Below are positions 16,980 through 25,928 of a stretch of 64,000 bases of DNA, piece by piece (the first letter of the stretch is position 1; every line of letters begins with the position of its first letter). Origin of the DNA: Novosphingobium sp. (lineage in GTDB: Bacteria > Pseudomonadota > Alphaproteobacteria > Sphingomonadales > Sphingomonadaceae); contig JACKKV010000003.1 of NCBI GenBank assembly GCA_024236235.1, positions 240,351 through 304,350 of the forward strand. The letters are read 5' to 3'. The position numbers and the translations under genes were made by a program. The notes under the pieces are model-generated. The model searched no databases. It was not told the DNA's origin and was given only the letters and a program-made list of their open reading frames with translations.

Positions 16980-18160
16980 TGCCCCCCGGCGGGCGCTGGC
17001 GCCGCCGCTTCCCTGGCGCGCTTGCGAAGTTCAGGCAGCGCCAGATAGGGCGTCACGCCGGGTGTCTCGATCACGGTCTTGTCAGTCTTGCCCAGAACGC
17101 GCTCCATCGTTTCGTAATACATGCGCCGCCGGGTCACTTCGGGCGCCAGGCGATATTCGGTATAGACCTTGCTGAAAGCCTCGGCCTCGCCCTGCGCCTG
17201 GGCCAGCAGCTGCGCGCTGTACTGGCGCGCGACGTTGCGCGCGGCATCCGCATCCTGTTCGGCGGCAGACACATCCTTGAATGCCTCGACCACGAATTCC
17301 GGCGGATCGGTCTTGTCGATTTCCACACCCTGCACCGCGATCCCGGCGCGATAGGCGTCAAGCACCGTCTGCATCCGCCGGCGCACCCGTTCCTCAATCT
17401 CGGCGCGGCCCGCGCCCGAGAAGGTGTCATCCAGCGTCTGTTCCGCGACCGAAGCGCGCATCGCGGCCTCGGCCACTTCGCTTACCGTTTCTTCCGGCTC
17501 GGCCAGCTGGAACTTGAACTGCTTCAGATCCTTGATGTTCCAGCGGATCAGATAGGTCAGATCGACCAGATTCTGGTCGCCGGTCAGGATCAGCTTTTCG
17601 CCATTGCCTTCCGGAATGCGGACCAGACGGACTTCGCTGACGTTCTCGACAGCAACCTGTTCAACCGGCCAGGGCAGGGTGACGTGCAGGCCCGGCGAGA
17701 GGGTGCGTGAATATTTGCCGATGGTCGTGACGATCCCCTGTTCCTTCGGGCCGACCTGATGCACCATCGAGACCCCCAGCCAGACCAGCGCAATGCCGCC
17801 CATGAGAATGGGGAACCAGCTGCCCCCGCCCGGCCGTTCGGGAAAGCGGAAATTCGGCCCGCCTGGCCCGCGACGTGGTCCTTCTGGCCCACGCTGACGA
17901 AAAATATCCTCAATCGATGCGGAACGGCGGGGCCGGTCCGGCCCCTCACCCGGCGATGAGCCCGAGGGAATCCAGGGGTTGCGCGGACCATCCGGCGAGG
18001 AGGGACCATCGCCGCCAGCCTGCTCGCCACCAGCGCCATCGCCACCACCTTCACCGCCGTCTGCACCCTTGCCGGGGCCGCCGCCCCAGGGGTTGCGACG
18101 GCCTGCCATGGCCAATGCGATACGTTCGAAAAAACCGCCCAATCTTTGCATAACCCTCAT
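16976..18160 (-). CDS. hflK: FtsH protease activity modulator HflK
   Basis: About 394 residues from ATG 18160 (MRVMQRLGGFFERI; ATG 18151 is also possible). A long glycine/proline-rich cytoplasmic N-terminus, typical of HflK, is followed by a membrane helix (about residues 118-135, FPILMGGIALVWLGVSMV) and an SPFH domain (GPKEQGIVTTIGKYSRTL, ILTGDQNLVDLTYLIRW). The C-terminus has the usual EAEAFSKVYTEYRLAPEVTR coil. An open frame continuing to 19126 is antisense to mrp and is not part of the gene. Confidence 0.94.
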   Translation of the reverse strand: MRVMQRLGGFFERIALAMAGRRNPWGGGPGKGADGGEGGGDGAGGEQAGGDGPSSPDGPRNPWIPSGSSPGEGPDRPRRSASIEDIFRQRGPEGPRRGPGGPNFRFPERPGGGSWFPILMGGIALVWLGVSMVHQVGPKEQGIVTTIGKYSRTLSPGLHVTLPWPVEQVAVENVSEVRLVRIPEGNGEKLILTGDQNLVDLTYLIRWNIKDLKQFKFQLAEPEETVSEVAEAAMRASVAEQTLDDTFSGAGRAEIEERVRRRMQTVLDAYRAGIAVQGVEIDKTDPPEFVVEAFKDVSAAEQDADAARNVARQYSAQLLAQAQGEAEAFSKVYTEYRLAPEVTRRRMYYETMERVLGKTDKTVIETPGVTPYLALPELRKRAREAAAPAPAGGQ

Positions 18161-18223
18161 TATAGGCAGGATGCGCGACAAAAACAGTGCCTTGCCTGCG
18201 AAATTCGCTAGGGAGGCGAAACC

Positions 18224-19189
18224 ATGGACGAAGCACATATCCGCAAGCTGTTGCCTGAAGAGATTTCCCGACGTTTGCAATCGCTGCGCGTTGCCGACGG
18301 GAAAGCACTGGCCGTGCTCGATGCGAGGGGACTGGACGAAGCCGCGCGCAACCGCCTGGAAACGCAGGCACTGGCCGCAATCCGGCAGGCCGAAGGCATC
18401 AGCGAAGCGCGCGTGGGGCTGGTCGCCGACAAGATCAAACGGCGGATGATCGCCATCGCTTCGGGCAAGGGCGGGGTCGGCAAATCGACGCTGACCGCCA
18501 ATCTTGCGGTTGCACTGGCCCGCACGGGACACCGCACCGGCGTGGTCGATGCCGATATTTACGGGCCATCCCAGCCCAAGCTCTTTGCCAATGAAGGCGA
18601 ACGGCCCGGCGTATCGGGCAAAAAGCTGGCGCCCGTTGCCAGCGCGGCGGGCATTCCGGTGCTCTCGGTCGGCCATCTGGTCGAACCGGGCCGGGCAGTG
18701 GCCTGGCGCGGGCCGATGGCCGGCAATGCGCTGGGCCAGCTGATTGACGCCGACTGGGGCGAGACTGATCTGCTGCTGGCCGACCTGCCCCCGGGTACGG
18801 GCGATGTGCAGCTGACCATGGTCCAACGCCACCGGCCCGACGGGGTCGTGATCGTCTCCACCCCTCAGGATCTGGCGCTGATCGATGCCGCACGGGCGGT
18901 GCAGCTGTTCCGCGAAGTGGGCGTGCCGGTGATTGGCCTGGTGGAAAACATGGCGGGCTATGCCTGCCCGCATTGCGGCGAAATCAGCGATCCCTTCGGC
19001 CACGGCGGCGCGGAAACTGCGGCACGGGCCATGGACATGCCCTTCCTCGGCCGCATCCCGCTGGCGCTGGACATTCGCGCGGCCAGTGACGCCGGCACCC
19101 CGCCTGCAGCGGGCGAGGGCGCGCATGCCGAATGCTTTGCCGCCATTGCCGGGCAGATTGCGGACTGGCTGGAAAGGAACGAGGGCTGA
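18224..19189 (+). CDS. Mrp/NBP35-family iron-sulfur carrier ATPase
   Basis: A 321-residue P-loop ATPase with a deviant Walker A, IASGKGGVGKSTLTANLA (about residues 80-97), DADIYGPSQPKL, DLPPGTGDVQLT, and the C-terminal CPHC pair in ENMAGYACPHCGEISD that binds the transferred cluster. Members assemble or carry Fe-S clusters in the cytoplasm. It is divergent from hflK with 63 bases between starts, and ends two bases before the molybdopterin protein gene, so the two are probably co-transcribed. Confidence 0.92.
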   Translation: MDEAHIRKLLPEEISRRLQSLRVADGKALAVLDARGLDEAARNRLETQALAAIRQAEGISEARVGLVADKIKRRMIAIASGKGGVGKSTLTANLAVALARTGHRTGVVDADIYGPSQPKLFANEGERPGVSGKKLAPVASAAGIPVLSVGHLVEPGRAVAWRGPMAGNALGQLIDADWGETDLLLADLPPGTGDVQLTMVQRHRPDGVVIVSTPQDLALIDAARAVQLFREVGVPVIGLVENMAGYACPHCGEISDPFGHGGAETAARAMDMPFLGRIPLALDIRAASDAGTPPAAGEGAHAECFAAIAGQIADWLERNEG

Positions 19190-19191
19190 CG

Positions 19192-21456
19192 ATGCAGCTT
19201 ACCCGGCGCGGCCTGCTGATCGGCGCTGCGGTGGGCGGCGGGCTGATCGCAGCATGGAATCTGGGTTCGCGCCATTATTCCGCGCCGCTTTCTGCCGGTT
19301 CAGGCGAGACCGCGTTTGACGCCTGGATCAAGATCGCGCGCGACGGGATGGTGACGGTGGCCGTTCCACAGCTGGAAATGGGCCAGGGGATCACCACCCT
19401 GCTGCCGCAGATCGCGGCGGTGGAACTGGGCGCGGACTGGCGGCAGGTGGCAGTCGAACCGGCACCCGTCAGCGGCGCCTATGTCAACCTGCCGCTGGCG
19501 GCGCGCTGGGCGCCGCTGTGGGCATCCTGGCCAGCGCTGGCGGATGAACCGGATGACTGGCTGGTGCGCCGGTTTGCCGAACAGAAGCGGTTTTCGGCAA
19601 CGGCGGACGGGCTGTCGCTGGCCGCGTTCGAGCAACCGTGCCGGATGGCTGCGGCCAGCGTGCGCGCATTGCTGTGCAAGGAAGCGGCCAGCCGCTGGGG
19701 TGTGGCCTGGGAAGAATGCAGCACTGAAAACGGCTTCGTCATACACGGCGACCAGCGTGCGCGGTTTGGCGAGCTGGCTGACGCTGCGGCGGAACGCAGC
19801 CCGCCTGACCCAGCGCCCCTGCGCCAGGAAGCGGCGCAAGAACGCCCGACCATGCTTGATCTGGGCGGCAAGCGCGCCTTTCCCCGGCTCGACCTGCCCG
19901 CCAAGGTGGACGGATCCTATCTGTTTGCGGGCGATATCCGCCTGCCCGACATGGTCTATGCCGCCATTCGCCACGGGCCGCTGGCGGGTGCGGAGCTGGC
20001 CGAACTGGACACGAAGGCGGCAGCCGCCACCCCCGGCCTGATCGGCATCGTCCGCGCCAAACGCTGGGTTGCCGCTGCCGGACGCAGCTGGTGGGATGCG
20101 GAGAAGGCGCTCAATGCACTCGCTCCGCGCTTTCGCGTTGCCCGCCCGCTTGACGGGGCTGCGATCGAAGCAGCGCTGGACAAGGCCGTGCGCGACCCCG
20201 ACACGCAGCGGATGGCATCGCTGGGCGAAGGGGACGATCTCTTGGGCGATCCCACGCTCGCCCTGCGCTACGATGTCGCGCCCGCGCTTCACGTCACGCT
20301 GGAAACGGCCAGCGCCACGGCCCGCTTCCGCGATGGCATGCTCGAATTGTGGCTGGCCAGCCAGGCTCCGGAACAGGCACGGCGCAAGGTGGCTGACGCA
20401 ATCGGCCTCTCCGAACGCGACGTGGTGCTTTATACCATGCCGGCCGGGGGCAGTTTCGACCGCCGGCTGGAAAGCGATCACGCGCTGGAAGCGGCCATGA
20501 TCGCAAGGGAAATCGGGCGGCCCGTGCAGCTCGTCTGGTCGCGCTGGGAAGAACAGCACGCCACTCGCCCGCGCACGCCGGTGGCGGCGGTGCTTGCGGC
20601 CAGGACGGACGAGGCGGGCAACATCGGCAGCTGGCGGGCGCGACTGGCCCTGCCCGCCACCACCCGCGAATTCGGGGCGCGCCTGTTCGACAATGCGACT
20701 GACAACGCAGCGCTGGAGGCAAGCGCGGGCAGGACTGATCCGATGGCGCTGGAAGGGGCCTTGCCGCCCTATGCCATCGCCAATGTCGCGCTGGATCACA
20801 CGCCCGTCGACCTGGGCCTGCCCACCGGGCGGATGCGTGGCAATGCTCATGGTTACACAGCCTTCTTCACTGAGTGTTTCGTGGACGAGCTGGCGCACCG
20901 CCATGATCGCGAACCGCTGTCCTATCGTATCGGCATGCTGGGCAATGACCCGCGGCTGGTCGCCTGCCTGCAACGGGCGGCGCAACTGGCGCAATGGGAC
21001 GGCGGCGCTGACCAGAGCGGGCAGGGGCTGGCCTGCCATCGCATGGGCACGATCGAACAGGGCGGACGCATTGCCGTGATCGCGACCGCGAACCGGGGCG
21101 AGGGCGGCGTGCGCGTGCAGCGGCTGAGCGCGGCGGTCGACATCGGGCGGATCGTCAATCTCGATATCGCGCGCCAGCAGATCGAAGGGGGGCTGGTTTT
21201 CGGCATGGGCCTCGCGCTGGGCGCGGCGCTGACTTACGAAAACGGCCTGCCCACCGTCTCGCGCCTGGGCCAGATGGGCCTGCCGCTGCTGGCCGATTGC
21301 CCGGAGATCGAGATCGCCTTCATTGACAGCGACGGCGAGCCCTTCGATCCGGGCGAGCTGGGCATGGTGGCGGTGGCCCCGGCAATCGCCAATGCGCTTT
21401 TTTCTGCCACCGGGTTGCGCCTGCGCCGCCTGCCGCTGCTATCGGACGGTTTATGA
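19192..21456 (+). CDS. Molybdopterin-binding subunit of an isoquinoline-1-oxidoreductase-like hydroxylase
   Basis: A 754-residue xanthine-dehydrogenase-family large subunit. The start MQLTRRGLLIGAAVGGG looks like a twin-arginine signal (RRGLLIG). Family patches include VPQLEMGQGITTLLPQIAA, TGRMRGNAHGYTAFFTECFVDELA and the region of the catalytic Glu near DPGELGMVAVAPAIANALF. Unlike the island enzyme, no [2Fe-2S] or FAD subunit gene is next to it. It sits between mrp and hemH, overlapping hemH by four bases. It may pair with a small subunit encoded elsewhere. Substrate unknown. Confidence 0.82.
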   Translation: MQLTRRGLLIGAAVGGGLIAAWNLGSRHYSAPLSAGSGETAFDAWIKIARDGMVTVAVPQLEMGQGITTLLPQIAAVELGADWRQVAVEPAPVSGAYVNLPLAARWAPLWASWPALADEPDDWLVRRFAEQKRFSATADGLSLAAFEQPCRMAAASVRALLCKEAASRWGVAWEECSTENGFVIHGDQRARFGELADAAAERSPPDPAPLRQEAAQERPTMLDLGGKRAFPRLDLPAKVDGSYLFAGDIRLPDMVYAAIRHGPLAGAELAELDTKAAAATPGLIGIVRAKRWVAAAGRSWWDAEKALNALAPRFRVARPLDGAAIEAALDKAVRDPDTQRMASLGEGDDLLGDPTLALRYDVAPALHVTLETASATARFRDGMLELWLASQAPEQARRKVADAIGLSERDVVLYTMPAGGSFDRRLESDHALEAAMIAREIGRPVQLVWSRWEEQHATRPRTPVAAVLAARTDEAGNIGSWRARLALPATTREFGARLFDNATDNAALEASAGRTDPMALEGALPPYAIANVALDHTPVDLGLPTGRMRGNAHGYTAFFTECFVDELAHRHDREPLSYRIGMLGNDPRLVACLQRAAQLAQWDGGADQSGQGLACHRMGTIEQGGRIAVIATANRGEGGVRVQRLSAAVDIGRIVNLDIARQQIEGGLVFGMGLALGAALTYENGLPTVSRLGQMGLPLLADCPEIEIAFIDSDGEPFDPGELGMVAVAPAIANALFSATGLRLRRLPLLSDGL

Positions 21457-22466
21457 CGATTCCCCAAGGCCACCCTCCCGTTGCGACGGGCAAGATCGGC
21501 GTGCTGCTGGTCAATCTCGGCACACCCGATGCCCCGACCCCGGCGGCGGTCAAACGCTATCTGCGTAAATTCCTGTCCGATCCGCGCGTGGTGGAAATTC
21601 CTGCACTGCTCTGGCAGCCGATCCTGCGCGGCATCATCCTCAATACCAGACCCCGGAAATCAGCTCGTGCCTATCAGCAGGTGTGGACGGACAAGGGATC
21701 GCCGCTGGCTGCGATCACGGCGGATCAGGCAACGGCGCTGCAGGCCCGGCTGGGCGAGACGGCGCGGGTCAGCTGGGCGATGCGCTATGGCAATCCGTCC
21801 ATCGCCAGCCAGCTTGAGGCCTTGAAAGACGAGGGCTGCGAACGGATCCTGCTGGCCCCGCTTTACCCGCAATATTGCGGGGCGACGACAGCGACGGTGG
21901 TCGATGCCGCAGCCGATGCGCTGCGCGCCATGCGCTGGCAGCCGGCGCTGCGCACCCTGCCCCCCTATCATGACGATCCGGCCTATATCGCCGCGCTGGC
22001 CAGCGATCTTGGCGCGCAACTGGATGCGCTGGATTTCGCGCCAGATGCGCTGCTCTTGAGCTTTCACGGCATGCCCGAACGCACGCTCCGGCTGGGCGAC
22101 CCCTATCACTGCCATTGCCGCAAGACCGCGCGGCTGCTGGCCGACGCGCTGAGCCGCCCGCAGCTGCGCGTCGAAACCGCCTTCCAGTCCCGCTTCGGGC
22201 GCGCAAAATGGCTCGAACCGGCGACGGACACGATGATCGGGCAACTGGCGGGCGAAGGGGTGAAGCGCCTAGCCATCGCCGCCCCCGGCTTTGCCGCTGA
22301 CTGTCTTGAAACGCTGGAAGAGCTGGCGATTCGCGGGAAGGAGCAATTCCTGGACGCAGGCGGGCAGGGCTTTGCCTATCTGCGCTGCCTCAATACCGGT
22401 CCGGCCGGGATGGAGATGCTCGAAAACCTGACCCGGCGCGAACTGGCGGGGTGGACGATAGCCTAG
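21453..22466 (+). CDS. hemH: Ferrochelatase
   Basis: A 337-residue ferrochelatase: GVLLVNLGTPDAPTPAAVKRYL at the N-terminus, the catalytic His in LLSFHGMPERTLRLGDPYHCHC, the Glu of VETAFQSRFGRAKWLEP, and APGFAADCLETLEEL. It inserts Fe2+ into protoporphyrin IX to make haem. Its ATG overlaps the preceding stop. The TAG stop lies at the edge of a short mobile-element footprint (22464-22494). Confidence 0.96.
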   Translation: MTIPQGHPPVATGKIGVLLVNLGTPDAPTPAAVKRYLRKFLSDPRVVEIPALLWQPILRGIILNTRPRKSARAYQQVWTDKGSPLAAITADQATALQARLGETARVSWAMRYGNPSIASQLEALKDEGCERILLAPLYPQYCGATTATVVDAAADALRAMRWQPALRTLPPYHDDPAYIAALASDLGAQLDALDFAPDALLLSFHGMPERTLRLGDPYHCHCRKTARLLADALSRPQLRVETAFQSRFGRAKWLEPATDTMIGQLAGEGVKRLAIAAPGFAADCLETLEELAIRGKEQFLDAGGQGFAYLRCLNTGPAGMEMLENLTRRELAGWTIA

Positions 22467-22494
22467 GCGGCGTGGACAAATTCCGCGCGGCCTA
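22464..22494. repeat. Single end of the 31076-31345 inverted-repeat element
   Basis: Between flanking TA dinucleotides lies a 27-bp sequence whose first 20 bases match the terminal repeat of the 270-bp element at 31076-31345 (GGCGGCGTGGACAAATTCCG). The right part, CGCGGCC before TA, resembles the opposite end (CGCCGCC) with one change. It sits in a CTAG that holds the stop codons of both convergent genes. It could be an internal-deletion product or a footprint of the larger element. Confidence 0.75.
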
Positions 22495-22893
22495 GATCGC
22501 GGGCTTGTACCCGTCATGCTGCAGCGTGACGATATAGGCGGCCAGATCGTCCGCCTGGGCGGGATCCAGATCGAAATCCATCTCTTCAGGGTAATTATGC
22601 GCGCTGCGCAGCCAGCTGGCCAGCGTGTCTGCCGTCAACCCGCGCCGGTTGGCGATATCCTCGAACGGCGGGGATTTGGGGTTGGGGGACAGTTCCGACC
22701 GCTCGATCGCATGGCAGCCGCCGCAGGCCGCCTGAGCAAATGCGTGAAGCCTGCCGGCCTCATCCGCGGAAGGGGGTGCAGGTGCCGCAGCCGCCAGGGG
22801 CGCAGCCGGGGCGGATTGCACCGCCGGGCCATCCGCCTGACAAGCCGCCAGCACCAGCGCCAGCAGGACCACGCCCTGAATTCTCGCCATCAT
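22492..22893 (-). CDS. Cytochrome c family lipoprotein
   Basis: About 133 residues from ATG 22893, chosen because AAGGG lies a few bases upstream. MMARIQGVVLLALVLAACQ is a lipoprotein signal with lipobox LAAC. One haem site CGGCH (AACGGCHAIE) is followed by an alanine/proline-rich start and a distal Met candidate in YPEEMDFDLD. It is likely a small electron carrier tethered to a periplasm-facing membrane. Convergent with hemH; its TAG lies at the edge of the element footprint. Confidence 0.85.
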   Translation of the reverse strand: MMARIQGVVLLALVLAACQADGPAVQSAPAAPLAAAAPAPPSADEAGRLHAFAQAACGGCHAIERSELSPNPKSPPFEDIANRRGLTADTLASWLRSAHNYPEEMDFDLDPAQADDLAAYIVTLQHDGYKPAI

Positions 22894-22924
22894 CGCACCC
22901 TTGCCCGTCACGCGCATTTCCGCC

Positions 22925-23095
22925 TCAGAAATCCACCGCGATGCCATCTTTCACCCAATCGCCATAGCGGGTTGGGGAAAGGCCGGCCGGATCGCCCTGA
23001 TCATCGGGCGCGCGGGCCGGGCGGGGCGCAGGCTCGTTGTGCCAATGCGCAGGCTTTTCAAAGCCGCCGGGGCGTTGGGTGGCGCGTTTCATCAT
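22925..23095 (-). CDS. DUF1674 protein (SDHAF4-like succinate dehydrogenase assembly factor)
   Basis: A 56-residue protein ending in the DUF1674 hallmark SPTRYGDWVKDGIAVDF; alphaproteobacterial and mitochondrial members end almost the same way and help flavinylated SdhA assemble. The middle is proline-rich. Starts at 23095, 23092 or 23122 are possible and none has a convincing Shine-Dalgarno site. The long upstream open frame (to 23668) is antisense to the rRNA methyltransferase and was not used. Confidence 0.78.
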   Translation of the reverse strand: MMKRATQRPGGFEKPAHWHNEPAPRPARAPDDQGDPAGLSPTRYGDWVKDGIAVDF

Positions 23096-23149
23096 GCGGC
23101 GATGATGGGATTGCTGGCGCATAAAGGCAAGCCGCGATAGGGGGCGGCG

Positions 23150-24382
23150 GTGAAAGATATTCCCGGACTTGCCGCGCGCCGTGCCGCGCTGAAGATGTGC
23201 GATGCGGTTCTGCGCCGTGGCGAAACGCTGGATCAGGCTGCGGGCGGGGCGATGCAGCATCTGCGCGCGCCCGCCGATCGCGCGCTGGCCCGCGCACTGG
23301 CGGCAGAGGTGCTGCGCTGGCTGGCCGATCTCGATGCGCTGATTGACAGCGCAACCCGCCAGTTGCTGCCCGACGATTCCAAGCCGCGCGCGGTGCTGCG
23401 GCTGATGCTGGCGGGCTGGCTGCGGCTGGAAACGCCGCCGCATGCGGTGATCGCAACTGGCCTGCCGCTGCTGGCGGGCGGGCCGCGCCGCCTGGCGCAT
23501 GGCGTGTTCTCGACCCTGGTGCGCAAATCCGCACCGCTCCCGCCCGCCCCCACCCTGCCCGCTGCGGTGCAGGCGCGCTGGGGGGACCGCGCGGCGGGCA
23601 TCGCCGCCGCGCTGGCCCTGCCACCACCGCTGGACCTGACGCTGAAGGATGGGGAAGCGACCGGGCAATGGCGGGAGACGCTGGGCGGCCAGTCACTCGC
23701 CCCCGGGCATCTGCGCCTGCCGCGCGGCGCGGCGGTGGAGGCGCTGCCGGGCTATGCCGAAGGACAGTGGTGGGTGCAGGATTTTGCCGCCAGCCTGCCC
23801 GCGCGGCTGCTTGGGGCCGGCGAAGGGCGGCGCGCGCTCGATCTTTGCGCCGCACCGGGCGGCAAGACCCTGCAGCTCGCCGCGCAGGGCTGGCAAGTAA
23901 CCGCGCTTGACCAGAGCGCGAAGCGGATGGAGCGGCTGCGCGCCAATCTTGCCCGCACCGGGCTGGGCGCGCAGATCGTGGTGGCCGATGCGCTGGCATG
24001 GGAACCGGCGGAAGCGTTCGATGCGATCCTGCTGGACGCGCCCTGCACCGCCACAGGCACCTGCCGCCGCCATCCCGATGTGCTGCACCGGATCGGCCCG
24101 CGCCAGATCGCCGAGATGGCCGGACTGCAAGCAACGCTGCTGGCCCGCGCGGCCGGGTGGCTGAAACCGGGCGGGCGGCTGGTTTATGCGGTCTGTTCGC
24201 TGGAGCCGGAAGAGGGCGAAGCACAGGCCGGGCTTGTCACGCTCTCCCCCGATCCGGTCCGGGCGGAAGAATTGCCGCCGGGCCTTGCGCCCAGCGCCGA
24301 GGGCTGGCTGCGCACTGACCCCGGAATGCTGGCTGAGGCGGGCGGACTGGACGGATTTTTCATCGCCCGCTGGCGGGGTTGA
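23150..24382 (+). CDS. RsmB/NOP-family rRNA cytosine-C5 methyltransferase
   Basis: Starts at GTG 23150; 410 residues. An N-terminal NusB-like helical domain (about residues 8-130, with VLRWLADLDALID and AVLRLMLAGWLRLE) precedes the SAM domain: motif I ALDLCAAPGGKTLQLA, motif IV with the DAPCTATGT cysteine, and motif VI VYAVCSLEPEEGE with the catalytic Cys. It methylates a cytosine in rRNA, probably 16S C967 by analogy with RsmB. Divergent from the DUF1674 gene. Confidence 0.92.
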   Translation: MKDIPGLAARRAALKMCDAVLRRGETLDQAAGGAMQHLRAPADRALARALAAEVLRWLADLDALIDSATRQLLPDDSKPRAVLRLMLAGWLRLETPPHAVIATGLPLLAGGPRRLAHGVFSTLVRKSAPLPPAPTLPAAVQARWGDRAAGIAAALALPPPLDLTLKDGEATGQWRETLGGQSLAPGHLRLPRGAAVEALPGYAEGQWWVQDFAASLPARLLGAGEGRRALDLCAAPGGKTLQLAAQGWQVTALDQSAKRMERLRANLARTGLGAQIVVADALAWEPAEAFDAILLDAPCTATGTCRRHPDVLHRIGPRQIAEMAGLQATLLARAAGWLKPGGRLVYAVCSLEPEEGEAQAGLVTLSPDPVRAEELPPGLAPSAEGWLRTDPGMLAEAGGLDGFFIARWRG

Positions 24383-24421
24383 GACGCGGCAGCTTCATGC
24401 GCAGCAAGCCCGGCCGGCCGC

Positions 24422-24958
24422 TTACCCCTTCACCCGGTTCGCATGGCTCTTGCGCAGCTTGGCCAGCTTGGGCGGGATCACCGCCAGGCAATAGGGATTG
24501 CGCTGGCCTTCGCCCTCCCAATATTCCTGATGGTAATCTTCCGCCGGATACCATGGCGCCGGACCTTCGATCGTGGTCACCACCCGCCCGCCATGTTCGG
24601 CATTGGCGCGGGCGATGGCCGCTTCTGCCTCTGCCCGCTGCGCATCGTCGAGCGGAAAAATGGCGGAGCGATATTGCGTGCCCACATCATTGCCCTGGCG
24701 GTTCAGCTGCGTCGGATCATGCGTGGCCATGAAGATGTCGAGAATGTCGGCGAGCGCAATCACGGCCGGATCGAACCTCACCCGGATCGCTTCGGCATGG
24801 CCGGTCATCCCTGAACAGACCTCGCGATAGGTCGGGTTGGCGCCCGCCCCGCCGATATAACCGCTCTCCACGCTTTCCACCCCGATGACGTCACGAAAAA
24901 CGGCCTCGGTGCACCAGAAACATCCGCCCGCCACGATTGCCGTTTCCATGCCATTCAT
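24422..24958 (-). CDS. msrA: Peptide-methionine (S)-S-oxide reductase MsrA
   Basis: A 178-residue MsrA with the catalytic GGCFWCTEAVF at residues 11-21, GYIGGAGANPTYREVCSG, GHAEAIRVRFDP and the C-terminal EDYHQEYW region. It reduces the S epimer of methionine sulfoxide, complementing MsrB encoded at 11804-12211. Convergent with the rRNA methyltransferase gene. Confidence 0.96.
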   Translation of the reverse strand: MNGMETAIVAGGCFWCTEAVFRDVIGVESVESGYIGGAGANPTYREVCSGMTGHAEAIRVRFDPAVIALADILDIFMATHDPTQLNRQGNDVGTQYRSAIFPLDDAQRAEAEAAIARANAEHGGRVVTTIEGPAPWYPAEDYHQEYWEGEGQRNPYCLAVIPPKLAKLRKSHANRVKG

Positions 24959-25066
24959 CCTGTTCGTCCTATCCGCCCGTCAGATAGGCTCATTGACGGG
25001 CGTTGTCATCCGCGCGCAAAGCCCTAGATTGGGCTGAGCAAGTCACCCGCCCTTCCGGAGAATGCC

Positions 25067-25915
25067 ATGCGCCGCCTGATCCTGCTTGTCGCCACCCTGG
25101 GTCTCTATTCCGCCCCGGTGATTGCCGAACCCGGTGATGCCCCCGCGGAATCCGGCATTTGCGAGGCGTGCGAAGGCCTGCTGGAACTGGCGCTGGACCA
25201 TCCCCGCCGCGACAAGGACCGGGAACGCGACGAATGGCGGCACCCGGCGGAAACTCTGGCTTTCTTCCGCGTTGAACCGGGCATGACGGTGGTCGATTTC
25301 ATCCCCGGCGGCGGCTGGTACACCCGCATCCTCGCGCCCTATCTGGGCGATGCCGGCCATTACATCGCGCTTAATCCCGATGTCAGCTCCGCACCCGAAA
25401 AGCTGCGCAACTATTTCGGCGGACTGGCGCAAAGCTTCCCGGCAAAAGCCGCCGCCTGGACCGGCATGCCCGAATCCCGCTTTGCCGCCTACAACACCGA
25501 TGCCCTGCCCCCCGAACTGGCCGGCACGGTCGATCGCGCGCTCATCATCCGCGAAATGCACAATCTGAAGCGCAACGGGATAATTGACCGCGAGCTGACC
25601 GCGCTTAACCGCCTGCTCAAGCCTGACGGGCTGCTGGGCATTGTGCAGCACCGTGCCCGCGCCGATGCGCCGGACAGCTATGTCGATGGCAACAAGGGCT
25701 ATCTGCGCGAAGCCGATGTGATCGCCATGGTCGAATCCTATGGCTTCGAGCTGGTCGCAAGGAGCGAAGTCAACGCCAACCCGGCAGACACGGCGGACTG
25801 GCCTGACGGCGTGTGGACTCTGCCTCCCGCGCTGCGGACGGGCAAGGATGCAGAAAAATACGCCGGCATTGGCGAGAGTGACCGGATGACGCTTCTCTTC
25901 CGCAAATGGCGCTGA
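25067..25915 (+). CDS. Predicted exported SAM-methyltransferase-fold protein
   Basis: A 282-residue protein with a signal peptide (MRRLILLVATLGLYSAPVIA, residues 1-20) and two cysteines soon after (CEACEG). The core has a methyltransferase motif I-like sequence, VVDFIPGGGWYTRILAPYLG, then YIALNPD and a long RALIIREMHNLKR segment. Exported methyltransferase-like proteins of this type are widespread in proteobacteria without an assigned substrate. The gene is followed after 13 bases by the carbamoylputrescine amidase-like gene. Confidence 0.82.
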   Translation: MRRLILLVATLGLYSAPVIAEPGDAPAESGICEACEGLLELALDHPRRDKDRERDEWRHPAETLAFFRVEPGMTVVDFIPGGGWYTRILAPYLGDAGHYIALNPDVSSAPEKLRNYFGGLAQSFPAKAAAWTGMPESRFAAYNTDALPPELAGTVDRALIIREMHNLKRNGIIDRELTALNRLLKPDGLLGIVQHRARADAPDSYVDGNKGYLREADVIAMVESYGFELVARSEVNANPADTADWPDGVWTLPPALRTGKDAEKYAGIGESDRMTLLFRKWR

Positions 25916-25928
25916 TACGGCCCGCCCC

